Of a stretch of DNA of 64,000 bases, positions 27,064-36,591 are shown piece after piece. The translations under genes and the position numbers were made by a program. How positions within the stretch are numbered: position 1 is the first letter of the stretch; each line of letters opens with the position of its first letter. The stretch comes from Methanofollis aquaemaris (GTDB lineage Archaea; Halobacteriota; Methanomicrobia; Methanomicrobiales; Methanofollaceae), in contig NZ_CP036172.1 in NCBI RefSeq assembly GCF_017357525.1, positions 2,268,561 through 2,332,560 of the forward strand. The letters are read 5' to 3'. The notes beneath the pieces are model-generated. The model did not search any database. It saw nothing but the letters and a program-made list of their open reading frames with translations, and had not been told where the DNA came from.

Positions 27064-29037
27064 TCACTCCCTCAGATAGATGACGACATCTCCGGACTCA
27101 AAGACCGGCACAAGTCCATCGACCGGCAGGTCGATGGTGTATGCTTCGCGTTCAAGCCCGCCCACATAGAGGTGGGTCGCCCCATATCGGTCCATCAGAT
27201 CGAGCGTCCGGGTGGGTTCTTCATAGATAGTGCGGACATCGTTCTGCCGGCCCGAGATGAGGCTCCAGTTGCTCCGCCACATCTGCTCGTGAAACGGCAT
27301 CCCGAGGACGGTCGGGATCCCGGTGTAGGCGGAGACCCTGGCTGCATAGCCATAGTCCTCTCCCACCCCCTCGACGAGGGTGATGGCGCCCTCCTCCTGG
27401 TTGAGCCATGCGATCCCCGCGGCATCGCCCGGGTGCTGCTCCCGGAGCCATGCGGACCCATCGAGTGAGGTCGGTCCGATGCTGGATATTGGGACGGCAA
27501 ATGGGGTGATGATCAGGGCGACGGCTGCGAGCGCTCCCAGCGTCCGCCACTGCCGGGGGGTGTATCGATCGGCCCACCCCCGTTCGGCAAGCCACTGCCC
27601 GACCCAGACCAGGATGCCGGTGCCGATGAGGAGCCAGGCAATCGAGTAGCACTTGAAGACTGTGTTCATCCGGTAGTTGTCTACGCTCATGTTGTCCTTG
27701 AGATAGACGAACTCGCAGAGGAGGACGATGACAAGCCCGGAGGCGACGAGAAAATCAGAGGCCGAAAGGTGTCGACGGACTAAGAGGATGGCAAGAGGTA
27801 GTGCGGCGATCGCCGCCGCCGGATAGCCTGCGAGGGCGATGACGATCGGAGCCGCCAGGAGATACGGCCGCTCTTTGAGGTCTCTCAGGGTGAAGGCATA
27901 GATGAGGGCGAGGAAGAAGCCATGGACAAGCAGGAACTGGATCGGGTCTGAGGGTGCCGAGACTATGCCAAACCCGCTGAACCCGGCGCTGTTGAGCTGG
28001 AGATAATAGGGGGCATAGACCGCGATCGCCAGGGGCGGAACGGCCAGGAGGAACCCTGGGTCATGGTTCCGTCGCCAGATGAGGAGGCCGACGGCGAGCG
28101 TGATGGGGGCGTACAGGAGGACATCCCATGAGTTGATCCCCGGCATCGAACCCAGGGAGAGCGCGGCACAGGCGATGAAGAGCCAGCGTGCCTTTGGTGC
28201 AATATCGTCCCAGCGTGTGAGAGCATAGACGACCAGGAAGATGAAGAAGGCCTGGTTGAAGATGTCCATGACATGTGGGTGAAGGTCGCCCCAGAGAAAG
28301 GAGAAAAGGGTGTACTCGTTGATCGTCCCTTCGATGACTCTGCTGCTGTTCCAGAGGAGGAGTTTTGTCGTCTCTCCGAGGAAGAGGTTCTGGAAGAAGG
28401 CCGGGTTTACGATGAAAAATATGCCGAGCGGAACCCATGCAAACTTCGGGATGAGGAGGCGGCCGACGGCATAGACCGAGACGGCTGCCGCACCGAGGAC
28501 GGTCGGGAGCGCCAGGTTGTAGACAACCGCCGAAGGGACGCCGGCGGTCACCCCGAGCATCCCCATCATCCAGTATCCGAGATAATAGTAGACGTCCAGT
28601 GCCCCGCCTGCAAACCATGGGTCCGGCGGGGTGACGGTCATGAAACGCATCGCCGACGCGAGGAAGGCAAGGTCCATCGGTTTTTCGGCGTAGATGATGG
28701 CCGGGTTGATGAACCTGACCGCGAGCAGCGCGGCAAAGAAGGTGAAGAAGACTGCGTCCCAGACAAGGGCATGTTTCAGTTCGTCGCGCCGGTATGCGCG
28801 CCGGTAGAGGGCGTATCCTCCCAGGGCTGCGAAGGGGATGAGAGCGGTCTGGATCGGGAGGCCGACGAGGCCGGCATACCAGGTCAGAACACCGAAGAGA
28901 AGAAGGGAAGCCGGGTATGCGGCCGGGTAGGCATACTCCTTAAGGGCCGGCCGGAGTGCCGGCCAGAGGGCGAACTGGAGCGCCTTGATCAGGAGGAGCC
29001 AGGAGATAAGCATGAGGGCCTGTGCCTCAGGGCTCAC
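27064..29037 (-). CDS. DUF2298 polytopic membrane protein (putative glycosyltransferase-C fold)
   Basis: 657 residues with roughly 13 membrane segments. The first extracytoplasmic loop carries the DUF2298 signature EKPMDLAFLASAMR, TPPDPWFAGGALDVYYYLGYWMMG, and later LLWNSSRVI and PGINSWD. Such proteins resemble GT-C (Dol-P-sugar using) transferases. The ~85-residue C-terminal soluble tail holds GATHLYVGGLERE. It overlaps the preceding flippase-like gene by 11 bp and ends the four-gene surface-glycan operon. Confidence 0.85.
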   Translation of the reverse strand: MSPEAQALMLISWLLLIKALQFALWPALRPALKEYAYPAAYPASLLLFGVLTWYAGLVGLPIQTALIPFAALGGYALYRRAYRRDELKHALVWDAVFFTFFAALLAVRFINPAIIYAEKPMDLAFLASAMRFMTVTPPDPWFAGGALDVYYYLGYWMMGMLGVTAGVPSAVVYNLALPTVLGAAAVSVYAVGRLLIPKFAWVPLGIFFIVNPAFFQNLFLGETTKLLLWNSSRVIEGTINEYTLFSFLWGDLHPHVMDIFNQAFFIFLVVYALTRWDDIAPKARWLFIACAALSLGSMPGINSWDVLLYAPITLAVGLLIWRRNHDPGFLLAVPPLAIAVYAPYYLQLNSAGFSGFGIVSAPSDPIQFLLVHGFFLALIYAFTLRDLKERPYLLAAPIVIALAGYPAAAIAALPLAILLVRRHLSASDFLVASGLVIVLLCEFVYLKDNMSVDNYRMNTVFKCYSIAWLLIGTGILVWVGQWLAERGWADRYTPRQWRTLGALAAVALIITPFAVPISSIGPTSLDGSAWLREQHPGDAAGIAWLNQEEGAITLVEGVGEDYGYAARVSAYTGIPTVLGMPFHEQMWRSNWSLISGRQNDVRTIYEEPTRTLDLMDRYGATHLYVGGLEREAYTIDLPVDGLVPVFESGDVVIYLRE

Positions 29038-29998
29038 GCAGATCCTCCTCGGAGAGACCTTCCTTGAAGGAACGCCTCATCAGGGCGACCGACCAGTCGC
29101 CAAAGAAGTACAGCGCCGCCACCCCGCCGAAGAGGGTGACTCCGTTCTTGATGAGATGGTCGACGACTGCGATGACCGTGGCAGTGGCCGGCGCTGTCCC
29201 GGCCAGTTCGAAGGTGGCCGCGAGGGCGAACTCGTAGGTTCCGACGCCGCCGGGCGTGATCGGGACGGCCTTGACGAGGTTGCCGACGACGATCGCGAGC
29301 ACGACCACCGCGAAGGGGATCTGCTCGCCAAACATCAGGACGACAACGGCGCAGACCAGGATATCCACGATCCAGATCCCGACCGAGGAGGCGCCGAGAA
29401 GAAGCAGGGCCCTGGGGTGGAGGGACGCCTCTCTGATCTCTGAGAACATCTTGAAGATGATGCCCAGGATCCGGTTCTCTGAACTCCGGTCGCCCATCAC
29501 CCAGAGGAAGAGAGCGAAGGCGGCCCCCCCCGCGATCGGAATCAGGATGAGGGGCAGGTACCATTCGGGTGTCCCCACGACAAAGGGGAGGGCCACCACG
29601 CCGAGGATGGCAATGGTCACCACATCGAAGATCCGCTCCACCACCAGCGAGGAGATACCCTGCGAGTATGTTGCCAGGTTCTCGTGCTTGAGGATGAAGA
29701 TCCTGACCAGGTCGCCGAGTCTGGCCGGGATAATGAGGTTTGCGGTCTGTGAGAGGAATATACAGGCTGTGGAGAAAGAGAGCGACGTTTTTATGGCCAT
29801 TCCTTCGAGGATGGCCTGATACCGCCATCCGCGCATCACCCATGCGATGACGCAGATGCCGATGGCTACGGCCAGGTAGATGGGATCTGCATGCGAGAGG
29901 GTGAGGAGGAGATCGTCCCAGACTCTCCAGAGCATATATGCCAGGATCCCGACGGCAATGACCGTCGGGATGACGATCGCACTAGTTCTTCGCCACAT
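29027..29998 (-). CDS. Lysylphosphatidylglycerol synthase TM-region / AglD-type membrane protein
   Basis: 323 residues with about eight membrane helices. Family motifs are the ARLGDLVRIF segment (about 88-97), ISSLVVERIFDV and the ITPGGVGTYEFAL box. The family (UPF0104, LPG_synthase_TM) includes putative lipid-sugar flippases and the C-terminal part of haloarchaeal AglD. ATG 29998 has GGTGG upstream and overlaps the end of the GT2 gene. Co-occurrence with a GT2 enzyme recalls AglD split in two. Confidence 0.85.
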   Translation of the reverse strand: MWRRTSAIVIPTVIAVGILAYMLWRVWDDLLLTLSHADPIYLAVAIGICVIAWVMRGWRYQAILEGMAIKTSLSFSTACIFLSQTANLIIPARLGDLVRIFILKHENLATYSQGISSLVVERIFDVVTIAILGVVALPFVVGTPEWYLPLILIPIAGGAAFALFLWVMGDRSSENRILGIIFKMFSEIREASLHPRALLLLGASSVGIWIVDILVCAVVVLMFGEQIPFAVVVLAIVVGNLVKAVPITPGGVGTYEFALAATFELAGTAPATATVIAVVDHLIKNGVTLFGGVAALYFFGDWSVALMRRSFKEGLSEEDLREP

Positions 29999-30698
29999 GG
30001 AGATGCCACCAGAGTCCGAGGATCTGTGACCCCATCGAGAATACATCCTTGAACCGCACTGTTGTCCCTGGCCCCTGCCGCCAGACTACCGGGAACTCTT
30101 TGATCGTCAGGCCCGCATGCTGGCCGCGGACCAGCACCTCGGTGTCCCAGAACCAGTGAGGAGCACCCACCGTGTCGAGGAGAGGGAGGATCTGATCGCG
30201 GCTGAAGGCCTTGAAGCCGCACTGGTGGTCGTGGAGTCTGCTGGAAAGGATGGTCCTGACCAGGAAGTTGTAGCCGCGGCTTGCGATTTCGCGATCACCG
30301 CTCCTGACGATCTCCGAGTCCGGGAGGAGACGCGATCCTGTCGCGATGTCGGCCCCCCCCTGGATCGCCCCTACGAGTTCCCTCAGATGAGCAAGGTCGG
30401 TCGCCAGGTCGACATCATAGTAGCAGACCGTGCTATAGCGTGCCGAGGCGATCGCCCGGTTCAGGGCCTTGCCGCGGCCAAGCCTCTCGTCGGCATGGAG
30501 GAGGCGAACCCTCGAGTCTTTCTGGTGCCAGGCCTCCACGAACTCCGCACTCCCATCGGTGCTGCCGTCCTCTGCGACGATCACCTCGAAGGCGTCGGTG
30601 ATCTCCGAGAGGGCCGCGGCCGACCTGGGAATGGCCTCTTCAAGTGCGGTTCTATCGTTGAAGACCGGCAGGATCACCGAGACCCCCTCTTCAGTCAT
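29982..30698 (-). CDS. Family 2 glycosyltransferase (dolichyl-phosphate sugar synthase-like)
   Basis: 238 residues with a GT-A fold: VSVILPVFNDRTALEEAI, VIVAEDGSTDGS, then CYYDVDLATDL (DxD-like metal site), and HDHQCGFKAFSRD plus WFWDTEVLVRG, typical of Dol-P-glucose/mannose synthases. Start ATG 30698 overlaps the oxidoreductase gene by 8 bp; upstream in-frame codons are ignored as they fall within that gene. It likely charges a polyprenol phosphate for the neighbouring membrane proteins. Confidence 0.88.
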   Translation of the reverse strand: MTEEGVSVILPVFNDRTALEEAIPRSAAALSEITDAFEVIVAEDGSTDGSAEFVEAWHQKDSRVRLLHADERLGRGKALNRAIASARYSTVCYYDVDLATDLAHLRELVGAIQGGADIATGSRLLPDSEIVRSGDREIASRGYNFLVRTILSSRLHDHQCGFKAFSRDQILPLLDTVGAPHWFWDTEVLVRGQHAGLTIKEFPVVWRQGPGTTVRFKDVFSMGSQILGLWWHLHVAKN

Positions 30699-31923
30699 CC
30701 TGGCCCTCCATGATCCGGTCCGCCACTTCAAGTCCGGCAATGATCGAACCTTCCATAGAACGTTCGGGGTAGTTGGGGCGTGAGAACATCCCGGCAAGGT
30801 ACAGGCCGCGCTCCTCGTAGGCCGGGATGAGTCGGGCGAACCCGGTGGTATAGACCGGGCCGGCGAAGCGTTCGACAGCCAGTTCGCTCCAGTGGACAGC
30901 GGTCTTCGGGACGGAGAAACGCCTGCAGAAGTCGGAGAGCATTGTCTCTTTCAGATCTGGTGCCGGCTGTCCGGCAAAATATGAGGCGAGGTAGACGATG
31001 TCTTCGCCGTACCGCTCTCTCGGCGCAAAATTGGTGTGAGTGACCACAGCACCGTACGGTGCCTGGTCTTTCATATTCACCCAGTAGATCCCGCGGGTCA
31101 CGTCCCGGTCCAGGCCGAGAGTCATGCAGGCCGCACCCTGGTATGGGAGAGAGGCGAAGGTCTCGTCCCCGCTGATCCTTTTGATCTCCTGAGGGGGGAT
31201 CGTGGCAAGTACGACATCGTATGCCCGACCATTCACCAGCCATTTCCCGCCAGTGTGTTCAAGAGAGATGGCCGGAGTTCCTTTCTCGATTGCACAGCCC
31301 TTGCTGAGGAGCCGCTCTTCGAGGCTGTCGATGAGGAGATGCCACCCCCCGTTGAGGTACCCGAGTCGTTCCCCCTCGACTCCCCGGTCGGAACGGATGG
31401 CGATCCTGGAGATAAGCCATGCGGCCGAGACCTCGTCCCGCCGGTCTCCGAACTTGCTGCGAAGGAGCGGTTCGAAGAAGGAGGTGTAGACGCGCTCGCC
31501 GAGGTGTTCCCTGATGTACTCCCCGGCCGGGACATCGTCAAGGGAACTGAGGTCGAGTCCCTTTGCCCTGAGCGTGAGCACCCCGAGGCGGGCTTTGTCG
31601 ATGAAGGAGAGGTGCGGGTATCGCAGGATCTCCATCGGACTCGTCAGCGGGTGGACCTTTCCCTCCACATAATATCCGGTTGAGCCCTTGAGCCACTCGA
31701 GACGGTCTTTGAGTCCGAGATCGTCCAGGAGAGAGAAGAGGTGGCTGTCACCGGCAAAGCAGTGATGATAATATTGCTCGATCCAGTAGCCGTCTCTCTG
31801 GTACGACGCCATGCATCCCCCGAGGAGCGGTTCTTTTTCAAGGACGGTGACCTCTGAGGCCTCTGAGAGGGGAAGGGCGGCGACAAGGCCGGTGAGCCCC
31901 CCCCCGATGATACAAATATCCAT
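30691..31923 (-). CDS. FAD-dependent amine-oxidase-type oxidoreductase
   Basis: 410 residues. The dinucleotide fold CIIGGGLTGLVAALPL is at the N-terminus, with the second flavin motif LEKEPLLGGCMASY and a C-terminal GLYLAGMFSRPNYPERSMEGSI. It resembles protoporphyrinogen-oxidase/UDP-galactopyranose-mutase-like enzymes found in glycan or isoprenoid clusters. No good ribosome site before ATG 31923. First gene of the operon with GT2, flippase-like and DUF2298 genes. Substrate unknown; a surface-lipid or sugar role is inferred from context. Confidence 0.82.
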   Translation of the reverse strand: MDICIIGGGLTGLVAALPLSEASEVTVLEKEPLLGGCMASYQRDGYWIEQYYHHCFAGDSHLFSLLDDLGLKDRLEWLKGSTGYYVEGKVHPLTSPMEILRYPHLSFIDKARLGVLTLRAKGLDLSSLDDVPAGEYIREHLGERVYTSFFEPLLRSKFGDRRDEVSAAWLISRIAIRSDRGVEGERLGYLNGGWHLLIDSLEERLLSKGCAIEKGTPAISLEHTGGKWLVNGRAYDVVLATIPPQEIKRISGDETFASLPYQGAACMTLGLDRDVTRGIYWVNMKDQAPYGAVVTHTNFAPRERYGEDIVYLASYFAGQPAPDLKETMLSDFCRRFSVPKTAVHWSELAVERFAGPVYTTGFARLIPAYEERGLYLAGMFSRPNYPERSMEGSIIAGLEVADRIMEGQDD

Positions 31924-32059
31924 AATCTGCAATACTGTGTATCATCAAAAGCGCATAAGAAAGTTTTTGAACTCTGGTGAGAACTTTACTATTAGCTAGA
32001 TACCAGCTATGAGTGTCCTTTGCATCTGTGGTAGGTAGCCGACTGGATGGTGTAACTGA

Positions 32060-33241
32060 ATGAGAGTATTTTTTATAGGATTCGGTCAGGCTGGCGGTAA
32101 GGTCGTTGACATGTTTATCGAGCAGGATCGGAAATCCGGCTCGAATAACTTCAGGGGTATCGTCGTCAATACTGCTCGCACTGACCTGATGGGACTGAAG
32201 AACATCGAGATGAAGGACCGGATTCTGATCGGTCAGACCGTTGTGAAAGGGCATGGTGTGGGTACCGACAATGTCACCGGCGCCAGGATCGCGGCCGACG
32301 AGATCGACTCGATCATCAACGCGATCGACACGCGGGGCACCCACGATGTCGATGCCTTTGTCATCATCGCCGGTCTGGGCGGCGGTACGGGATCGGGCGG
32401 CTCTCCAGTGATCGCCCGCCACCTGAAGCGGATCTACCGCGAACCGGTCTATGCCGTCGGTCTCCTCCCGGCCCCTGAGGAAGGGAGACTATACACATAC
32501 AACGCGGCCCGGAGTCTTTCGACACTTGTCAAAGAGGCCGACAACGTCTTTGTCTTTGACAATGCCGCCTGGAAGAACGAGGGCGAGAGTGTCAAGAATG
32601 CCTATTCCCGGTTGAACGAGGAGATCGTCCGTCGTTTCGGCGTTCTCTTCCGGGCCGGCGAGGTCGGGAAGGCAGGCGTCGGCGAGATGGTCGTCGACTC
32701 CTCCGAGATCATCAATACCCTGAGGGGAGGCGGGATCTCCAGTGTCGGGTACGCCGTCACCGAGGTGGTGAGCGAGCGGACAAAGAAGAAGAAGGGGCTC
32801 TTCGGCGGTCTGCGTGACAGCATAGGGAAGAAAGAGGAGGCACCCGAGGAGATGCTGACCGGTGAGGACAAGTCGGCGAAGGTGATTGCTCTTGTCCGGC
32901 GTGCGATGCTTGGCCGGCTCACTCTCCCGTGTGACTACTCGACTGCGGAGCGCGCACTTGTCCTGGTGGCCGGCAGCCCTTCCGAGATGGATCGCAAGGG
33001 TGTCGAGAAGGCGAAGAGCTGGGTCGAAGAGAATATCGCAGGCGTAGAAGTCCGTGGCGGCGATTATCCGGTTGAGAGCAACTATGTCGCAGCGGTTGTC
33101 ATCCTCTCCACGATCGGGGAGGCACCGCGGGTGCGTGACCTCTTCGAGATTGCAAAGCAGACAAAAGAAGAAGTGATCAGGTCGAAAGAAAAACGTGTCT
33201 CGATGTTTGATGAAGCCGGGGTAGACCCGTTGTTCGAGTGA
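32060..33241 (+). CDS. CetZ-type tubulin/FtsZ-family GTPase
   Basis: 393 residues. The N-terminal GTPase has FFIGFGQAGGKVV and the tubulin signature GGGTGSGG (107-114). The T7-loop region aligns as VVDSSEIINTL, keeping Asp and an acidic residue where FtsZ has NxDxxD. A lysine-rich insertion (KKKKGLFGGLRDSIGKKEE, about 243-261) precedes the C-terminal domain. CetZ proteins control cell shape in haloarchaea; the role in methanogens is unknown. It is 9 bp upstream of a coiled-coil membrane protein and surely co-transcribed. Confidence 0.85.
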   Translation: MRVFFIGFGQAGGKVVDMFIEQDRKSGSNNFRGIVVNTARTDLMGLKNIEMKDRILIGQTVVKGHGVGTDNVTGARIAADEIDSIINAIDTRGTHDVDAFVIIAGLGGGTGSGGSPVIARHLKRIYREPVYAVGLLPAPEEGRLYTYNAARSLSTLVKEADNVFVFDNAAWKNEGESVKNAYSRLNEEIVRRFGVLFRAGEVGKAGVGEMVVDSSEIINTLRGGGISSVGYAVTEVVSERTKKKKGLFGGLRDSIGKKEEAPEEMLTGEDKSAKVIALVRRAMLGRLTLPCDYSTAERALVLVAGSPSEMDRKGVEKAKSWVEENIAGVEVRGGDYPVESNYVAAVVILSTIGEAPRVRDLFEIAKQTKEEVIRSKEKRVSMFDEAGVDPLFE

Positions 33242-33250
33242 GAGGAAAAG

Positions 33251-34393
33251 ATGAAGCGGATTGTCGGATTGGTGGTTGGACTTCTCGTTGTTATCTGCTG
33301 TATCCAGGCAGCAGCGGCGACTTCGTACGTTGATGGAGGAAATTATGATCTTGCCAGGGCACCTGATGTGGACCCTGCGTCCGGTGACCTTACTCCCGGT
33401 CAGAAGGTGATAGTCAAGATGACCGTAACCCTTGAGGGCAGCGGTGATTACACGTTCCCTGATGACGAAACCATCGAGTTCTACTCTGAGTTGGAAGGTC
33501 TCAAGTGGAGTTATAATCTTGATGTGGAAGGCAGGGAAATCTTCAATGATCCTAAGACTTCTTCAGCCAGGTACCTCCGTCTCTCCGGGTGGGACCTCGC
33601 CTACAAAAAGGGTTCCGGCGCTAAAATTGAGCTGACCCTTGAGGGCAAGGCCCCAACAGTGGCCGGCAACCAGAAGAAGAACATCGTCAGGATCCGGCAG
33701 TACGACGAGGATGACGATGTTGTCGATGACAGCGAGTACCTCCTTGAGCGCACGGTCATCAGCCCGCAGAACGTGGATTCAAATCTCAAGGCCGCAAATG
33801 ACCGGCTGAACAATCTCAAGGGTGCGATCGAGGAGAAACTGAAACTGGGTGTCGACACCACCGCCGCCCAGAAGAAATACGACGAGGCAAAGGCCGCACT
33901 CAACAGGGCCAGCGCCACCACCGACTATGCCGCAGCTCAGGCCGACCTGACTACCGCAACAGAGGCGATGGACGCCGCCGAGGCCGAGCTCTCAAAGGCA
34001 TGGGCACGCAAGGATATCGACGACGCTCAGGCGAAGATCAATGAGATCGATGGATTAATCTCGTACTTTGAAACCGAAAAGGGCATGAAGACCGACCAGC
34101 GGGTGGTCGGCCTCAAGACCCAGCGCGATATCGCCGCCCAGTCTCTCTCTGCAGCAAACGATAAGATGAATGATAAGAACTACGCTGCAGCCAGGATAAA
34201 GGGTGAAGAGGCCGCCCAGAAGGCGACAAGCACTCTCGATATCGCCAACGCTCTCAAGAAAGAGGTCGGCCAGGGTTTCTCCCTTGAACTCGGCTCGCTG
34301 CCCCTGTACATCGGGGCCGGTGTGCTGGTGGTCCTGATTATCGGCGGAATCGTCTATCTCCGGGGCCGGAGAAAGTGGGACGAGCTGGGATAA
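33251..34393 (+). CDS. Secreted coiled-coil protein with C-terminal membrane anchor
   Basis: 380 residues. A signal peptide (VVGLLVVICCIQAAAA) leads to a beta-rich domain (about 25-170) and then an Ala/Lys/Glu/Asp-rich helical region of about 150 residues (about 178-340) with repeated AxxxL heptads. A membrane helix near 352-370 is followed by RGRRKWDELG. So a long rod stands outside the membrane with a short basic tail inside. It is co-transcribed with the CetZ gene, which suggests a link between the cytoskeletal filament and the envelope. No known family name. Confidence 0.75.
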   Translation: MKRIVGLVVGLLVVICCIQAAAATSYVDGGNYDLARAPDVDPASGDLTPGQKVIVKMTVTLEGSGDYTFPDDETIEFYSELEGLKWSYNLDVEGREIFNDPKTSSARYLRLSGWDLAYKKGSGAKIELTLEGKAPTVAGNQKKNIVRIRQYDEDDDVVDDSEYLLERTVISPQNVDSNLKAANDRLNNLKGAIEEKLKLGVDTTAAQKKYDEAKAALNRASATTDYAAAQADLTTATEAMDAAEAELSKAWARKDIDDAQAKINEIDGLISYFETEKGMKTDQRVVGLKTQRDIAAQSLSAANDKMNDKNYAAARIKGEEAAQKATSTLDIANALKKEVGQGFSLELGSLPLYIGAGVLVVLIIGGIVYLRGRRKWDELG

Positions 34394-34430
34394 TATCTCA
34401 ATTCTTTTTCAGTTTCATTCTTCCATCCGG

Positions 34431-34453
34431 GTTTTTCTTTTTTGGGTTTTTTT
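34431..34453 (+). terminator. T-rich terminator of the CetZ operon
   Basis: Three T-runs (TTTTTCTTTTTT, then T7 at 34447-34453) lie about 45 nt past the stop codon. The last run joins directly onto repeat copy 7. Confidence 0.55.
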
Positions 34454-34875
34454 AGAATCGCTCATGAAGCGAAGGCACGCTTCAAGCATACCGAATGAAA
34501 ATCTTTCATCGCCGATCTTTAGAGTGTGGAAGGATCTTTAATCCCTTTCTTCGCGATAGGGCGGCAGAGAAGGCATCGCTCAATCGCCGCCCCTCGACTA
34601 TCTTCGCCGAAGGGGGGTGTCCGGGGGGTCTCCCCCAACGCGAGACGGTAGGTTCGGATCGGTCAGGTGGGGCGGCCCATCTGATCGACGTGCCTTCCCC
34701 CATCCTCACGCCGGGGGCGTTGCCCCAGGACCCCAGGATTGCGATGGGGTCGGGAAGGCGGAGGGGAGATCATGAAGGGGGTGGTGTCGTCCCGGCGCTC
34801 TCTTCACGCGGGGAACCGGCGGGCGGTCAATCCCCCGCACAAAGACCAGTACAGAGGATTTCTTCACGGCTAAAA
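34453..34875 (+). repeat. Dispersed IS-end element, copy 7
   Basis: Lacks the outer GGCTCTGTT but has GAATCGC, the end hairpin GAAGCG-AAGGCA-CGCTTC (34466-34483), CAAGCATACCGAATGAAAATC, then GTGGAAGGATC, CATCGCTCAATCGCCGCCCC and CTATCTTCGCCG. The core is CGCCGGGGGCGTTGCCCC with GGATTGCGATGGGG near 34710-34745. The right end is eroded. No gene is seen in the 602 bp between the CetZ-operon stop and the Agl23 gene. Confidence 0.7.
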
Positions 34876-34995
34876 TTGTATTCTCGTGGTGACTTTCCCT
34901 CGCCACGAGTGCCATCATCAGTAGTGCAGAGGTCGAGGGTTGTGGCCGACCCCCGGCCATTCGCAGTTAGAATGGGATATAGAGTCTGAATTTCT

Positions 34996-36585
34996 TCAGA
35001 TCACGCTTGTGTTCCTGACAAAGACTTCGAGGCGCATGTTCCCCATCTTCCCGTCTCTCTTGAAGTAATACGCCGGGATCCGGTCCTTGTTGTCGTACCA
35101 GGAGAACCAGTAGTTGAGGTTATAGGGCCGTTTCTCGAAGCCCGGCAGGGAGTCGTACGTATCCTCGTCGGAGGTGATGACCACGTCGAACTTTCCAGAC
35201 CTGAAGGTGCTTTCATCGATCTTTCTGCTATAATAACTGAGGTTATCGGCTTTATCACCCCGGTAGTACCAGGGCAATGGCCAGTAGCGGTCTGAAGCGA
35301 TGGCGGTGGCGTTTGCGTTGTCGATGAGGGTCATCACCTCTCGCATATCCTCCGAGTTCTGGACCTGCACGATCGGTTCGTTTACGTCGGCCGGGACAAA
35401 GGCCACATGCCAGAGGACCGGCGCCAGGAAGAGCACCGATGCAAGGGCGATGAGGGCCTTCTTCTTCGTCATCGCATAACTTGCGACAAAGACCATCGGG
35501 AGGAGTTGGTGAATGATCAGCCAGGGTACCTTCTCGCCAATATAGGCGTACGCCGCGAGGGAGAGGACCATCCAGACGATGCAGAACCTGAAAAATTCCT
35601 CTTTTTTGTCGAAGGTCCGTATCTTCGGAACCGAAAGTCCGGCCTGCTGAAGGGAGGTTCTGACCAGGTGGTACATCCTGTCTCCCTCTTCCTTTGCTTT
35701 CCCGGCATGGATGAACTGGCCGACCCCTACGACGGCGAGGGCGAATATCGGGAGTTCATACAGGAGGAAGAGAATGATGTAGAAGAAGAACGGTCCGCCG
35801 ATCCGCTGCTGCTCATGCATCGCCCACCAATGGGAAATGGCGTCAGGCACCCAGGTGAGCACCCGCTCGGGATGAGCGCCGAACGAGGAGTAGAAGAGGA
35901 CGATGACGCCAGCAAGGACGAGGATGCCGACGATGAGGTCGCGCTTCCATCTCGCCGGTAAGACAATTTTCCTTGTCCAGAGGAGGTAAAGGATGTACAG
36001 CCCGAAGATCCCGAGGACGATCGGCATGTTCTCCTTGCATGCCAGTCCGAGCCCGGTTGCAAGTCCGGCAAGGGCTGCCCAGCGGAGTTGGCCTTTCTCG
36101 AAATAGAGGAGGAGGGCAAGAAGGAGTACGAAGGTGAGGAAGAGAATGAAAATGTCGTTCCTGAGGAAACGGGAGAAATAGACCAACTCGGGCGAGATCG
36201 CGAGGAAGAACGCTACAACAAGCGTCTGCCTCCGGTCGAGGTAGCCGAGTCTGTGCAGCGGCCAGACCAGGGCGACGATCAGGGTGCCGAGGAGGGCGGG
36301 TATCACCCTTCCGACCAGGTCGGAGTCGCCGAAGAGGGCGAACATTCCTGAGGTCACATAATACAGGAGCGGACCATGGTATGAAGGGTCGTAGAGATAG
36401 GTCCCTTCGGTCAGGAGTTGATATGAGAACCAGGCGTGGATCGCCTCGTCATGGTGGAAGAGTTTGAGGTCGAGGAATGCAAACCGCAGGACGGCTGCAA
36501 GAATTAGAATAAGAAAAAAAATTCTCTCAAAAGAGAGAAATTGGTAGATTTTCCTGGCAGATCCCAGAGTCGGACCGCCGTTCAC
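34996..36585 (-). CDS. Agl23-like (TIGR03663) glycosyltransferase-39-type membrane protein
   Basis: 529 residues with about 11 membrane helices. The first loop FHHDEAIHAWFSYQLL with SYHGPLLYYVTSG, and later SPELVYFSRFLRNDIF and CKENMP, are typical of the flippase-activity-associated Agl23 family related to PMT/GT39. The C-terminal ~150 residues are outside the membrane and contain WYYRGDKADNLSYYS. The GTG at 36585 is just after rps10; a start 10-15 codons downstream is possible. Likely part of N-glycan or surface-lipid assembly. Confidence 0.85.
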   Translation of the reverse strand: MNGGPTLGSARKIYQFLSFERIFFLILILAAVLRFAFLDLKLFHHDEAIHAWFSYQLLTEGTYLYDPSYHGPLLYYVTSGMFALFGDSDLVGRVIPALLGTLIVALVWPLHRLGYLDRRQTLVVAFFLAISPELVYFSRFLRNDIFILFLTFVLLLALLLYFEKGQLRWAALAGLATGLGLACKENMPIVLGIFGLYILYLLWTRKIVLPARWKRDLIVGILVLAGVIVLFYSSFGAHPERVLTWVPDAISHWWAMHEQQRIGGPFFFYIILFLLYELPIFALAVVGVGQFIHAGKAKEEGDRMYHLVRTSLQQAGLSVPKIRTFDKKEEFFRFCIVWMVLSLAAYAYIGEKVPWLIIHQLLPMVFVASYAMTKKKALIALASVLFLAPVLWHVAFVPADVNEPIVQVQNSEDMREVMTLIDNANATAIASDRYWPLPWYYRGDKADNLSYYSRKIDESTFRSGKFDVVITSDEDTYDSLPGFEKRPYNLNYWFSWYDNKDRIPAYYFKRDGKMGNMRLEVFVRNTSVI

Positions 36586-36591
36586 CGCGCA

